A DNA stretch of 9,072 nt, from positions 1-9,072 of the forward strand of contig WFTN01000603.1 in assembly GCA_015485455.1 (NCBI GenBank). The letters are read 5' to 3'. The DNA comes from Planctomycetota bacterium (lineage in GTDB: Bacteria > Planctomycetota > GCA-002687715 > DRQF01). Under the pieces are notes generated by a model. The model did not search any database, was not told where the DNA came from, and saw only the letters and a program-made list of their open reading frames with translations. The position numbers and the translations under genes are program-made. Below, one piece after another: positions 7,932 through 9,072 of this stretch (positions within the stretch are counted from its first letter, which is position 1; each line of letters begins with the position of its first letter).

Positions 7932-9072
7932 TACTCAGTATCCCCAGACACATGTGGGTTGTGGCTCCCTCCCGTTGCGCCAGCGCTCTTGCCGCTGGCT
8001 TTTTTCTTCCAAGCCTCTATCTGGGCTTTGGTGTACTTGCCTTTCTTACCGCGGCGAGCACCAGCCATTTTCTTGGCGCTTTTGGACTTCACCGCTGAAG
8101 GCTTATGGGAACTCACTTTCGATAAGTCGACCTTCCGCGCCCTTGTTTTTGCCAAAGGAATAGCCTCAGCATCGTCTGGGACTGCGAGATAAACTTGCTC
8201 TCCCTCCTTGAGCCCCGACTTCACATGGATCGCTTCTGTGTTATGAAGACCAACTTCAATTTCTCGAAGGACCGGCTTGCCATCCACGTTGACATAGCAA
8301 AACGTTTTCTGACCATTGTCGTAAACCGCTTGAGTGGGAATGCTCACCACGTTTTTGATGTCTTCGATGATCACTTCAGCAAAGCAGTTCATCCCAGGTT
8401 TGAGCTTGCGACCGGGGTTGTCGATGGTGACCTTGGTGGAATAAACCTTCAGATCTGGGTTGCGATACCAAGACTGAGAGTCAGCGACGGTGGCAACGCT
8501 TTCCACGGACCCAACGATAGTTTCTCCCGTATCAGTTGTGATGATCACGGGCATACCCAATTGGACCAAGTGGACACTGCTTTCATGAACATCAATGTCC
8601 ACCAAAACCCGATCCATATCAGGGATTTCCAAAATTGTCTGGCCCTTGCGAACAGAGGAACCGGCTTCCAAAGGCTTGCGATCTCGACGCCCACCCTCAC
8701 GAGCGTAAATGACCAGGCCACTTCGTGGAGCCATCACCCGGTTGTTGGTGACCGAGTGCTCTAAGCGGGCGAGCTTCTTCTTTTCTAGTTCAAACTGAGC
8801 TTCTCTGGCTGTGACGTCCGCCGACTTTTGACTTTCTGCTGCACGACTACGAACCTTCACCCGCTCAAGTTCTCTTTTTGATTCTTCTAAATTGCTCTCT
8901 AGCTCACGAATGCGTTTCTTGGATGTGTACTTTGACAGAACTTCGAGCTTCCTCTTGGCCAAACCCCTTTCGATTTCCCGGCGTTTAACCAAGAGTTTGT
9001 CGGCCTCCAACTTGTCGTTGGAGATGTATCCCTTTTTGGCCAGCTTGACACTCCAAGAGAACGTCTCTGCTG
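7931..9072 (-). CDS. Periplasmic adaptor (membrane-fusion, HlyD/MacA family) of the ABC exporter, N-terminus missing
   Basis: Links the inner-membrane permease to an outer-membrane channel. The frame stays open to the right edge, giving 379 complete residues; the TTG at 9010 is not the start, because family-typical sequence (AKKGYISNDKLEADK) continues upstream. Membrane anchor and first half of the lipoyl domain are outside the window. Counting from the edge: a charged alpha-hairpin (about 12-115); the returning lipoyl half (about 109-152), with NNRVMAPRSGLV, GSSVRKGQTILEI and then VDIDVHES; a beta-barrel (about 153-240) with GRKLKPGMNCFAEVII; and a membrane-proximal domain (about 241-310) with VVSIPTQAVY and SGLKEGEQVYL. 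An unusual tail (about 311-379) is rich in Lys, Ala, Gly and Ser and holds GARRGKKGKYTKAQIEAWKKK; relatives normally end near residue 305. It shares one base with the ATPase start. No outer-membrane factor gene lies in this window; it could be upstream, or encoded elsewhere. Confidence 0.93.
   Translation of the reverse strand, partial: AETFSWSVKLAKKGYISNDKLEADKLLVKRREIERGLAKRKLEVLSKYTSKKRIRELESNLEESKRELERVKVRSRAAESQKSADVTAREAQFELEKKKLARLEHSVTNNRVMAPRSGLVIYAREGGRRDRKPLEAGSSVRKGQTILEIPDMDRVLVDIDVHESSVHLVQLGMPVIITTDTGETIVGSVESVATVADSQSWYRNPDLKVYSTKVTIDNPGRKLKPGMNCFAEVIIEDIKNVVSIPTQAVYDNGQKTFCYVNVDGKPVLREIEVGLHNTEAIHVKSGLKEGEQVYLAVPDDAEAIPLAKTRARKVDLSKVSSHKPSAVKSKSAKKMAGARRGKKGKYTKAQIEAWKKKASGKSAGATGGSHNPHVSGDTE

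Noticed and set aside
8195..8764. Plus-strand 189-residue frame
   Set aside because: It is antisense to the adaptor gene; the adaptor frame carries the family motifs throughout this stretch.
9008..9010. TTG at 9010 as the adaptor start codon
   Set aside because: The same frame continues open to the window edge with adaptor-type sequence, and a start here would omit the signal/anchor segment and half of the lipoyl domain.

Overview
The window looks like a stretch of chromosome from a Gram-negative-type (two-membrane) bacterium of roughly 50% GC. I base this on a MacA/MacB-type tripartite exporter, a secreted protein with a classical signal peptide, and an AMP-forming acetyl-CoA synthetase. 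The secreted protein's domain style (an N-terminal beta domain, PKD/Ig-like domains, then a lipid-binding-type module) reminds me of Planctomycetota or Myxococcota, but the window has no rRNA or other marker to settle the phylum. I see no mobile element, CRISPR array, tRNA or rRNA.

Layout: (1) 1-1779, minus strand: most of an acetyl-CoA synthetase gene (acs). Its 3' end, including the catalytic-lysine region, runs off the left edge. (2) 1780-2102: a divergent intergenic region with a good sigma70-like promoter (TTGGAC-17 bp-TATAAT) pointing right, giving a leader of about 180 nt. (3) 2103-4469, plus strand: a 788-residue exported protein with no standard name, ending in a strong intrinsic terminator at 4491-4519. 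I read its last ~460 residues as two tandem TULIP (BPI/LBP/CETP-like) lipid-binding domains. (4) 4554-5828, minus strand: a CNNM/CorC-type membrane protein (DUF21, CBS pair, CorC_HlyC domain). (5) 5950-9072, minus strand: a tightly packed exporter operon, read right to left: membrane-fusion/adaptor protein (5' end beyond the window), ABC ATPase, MacB-type permease. The junctions are a 1-base TAATG overlap and a 4-base ATGA overlap.

How the genes work together: the adaptor, ATPase and permease should form one MacAB-like machine that couples cytoplasmic ATP hydrolysis to moving a substrate from the inner membrane or periplasm outwards. The CorC-like gene lies 121 bp downstream on the same strand and could be read through from it. 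The BPI-like gene is convergent to these and has its own promoter and terminator, so it is an independent unit. The most interesting element is this bacterial BPI-like protein; the rest is ordinary housekeeping and transport.
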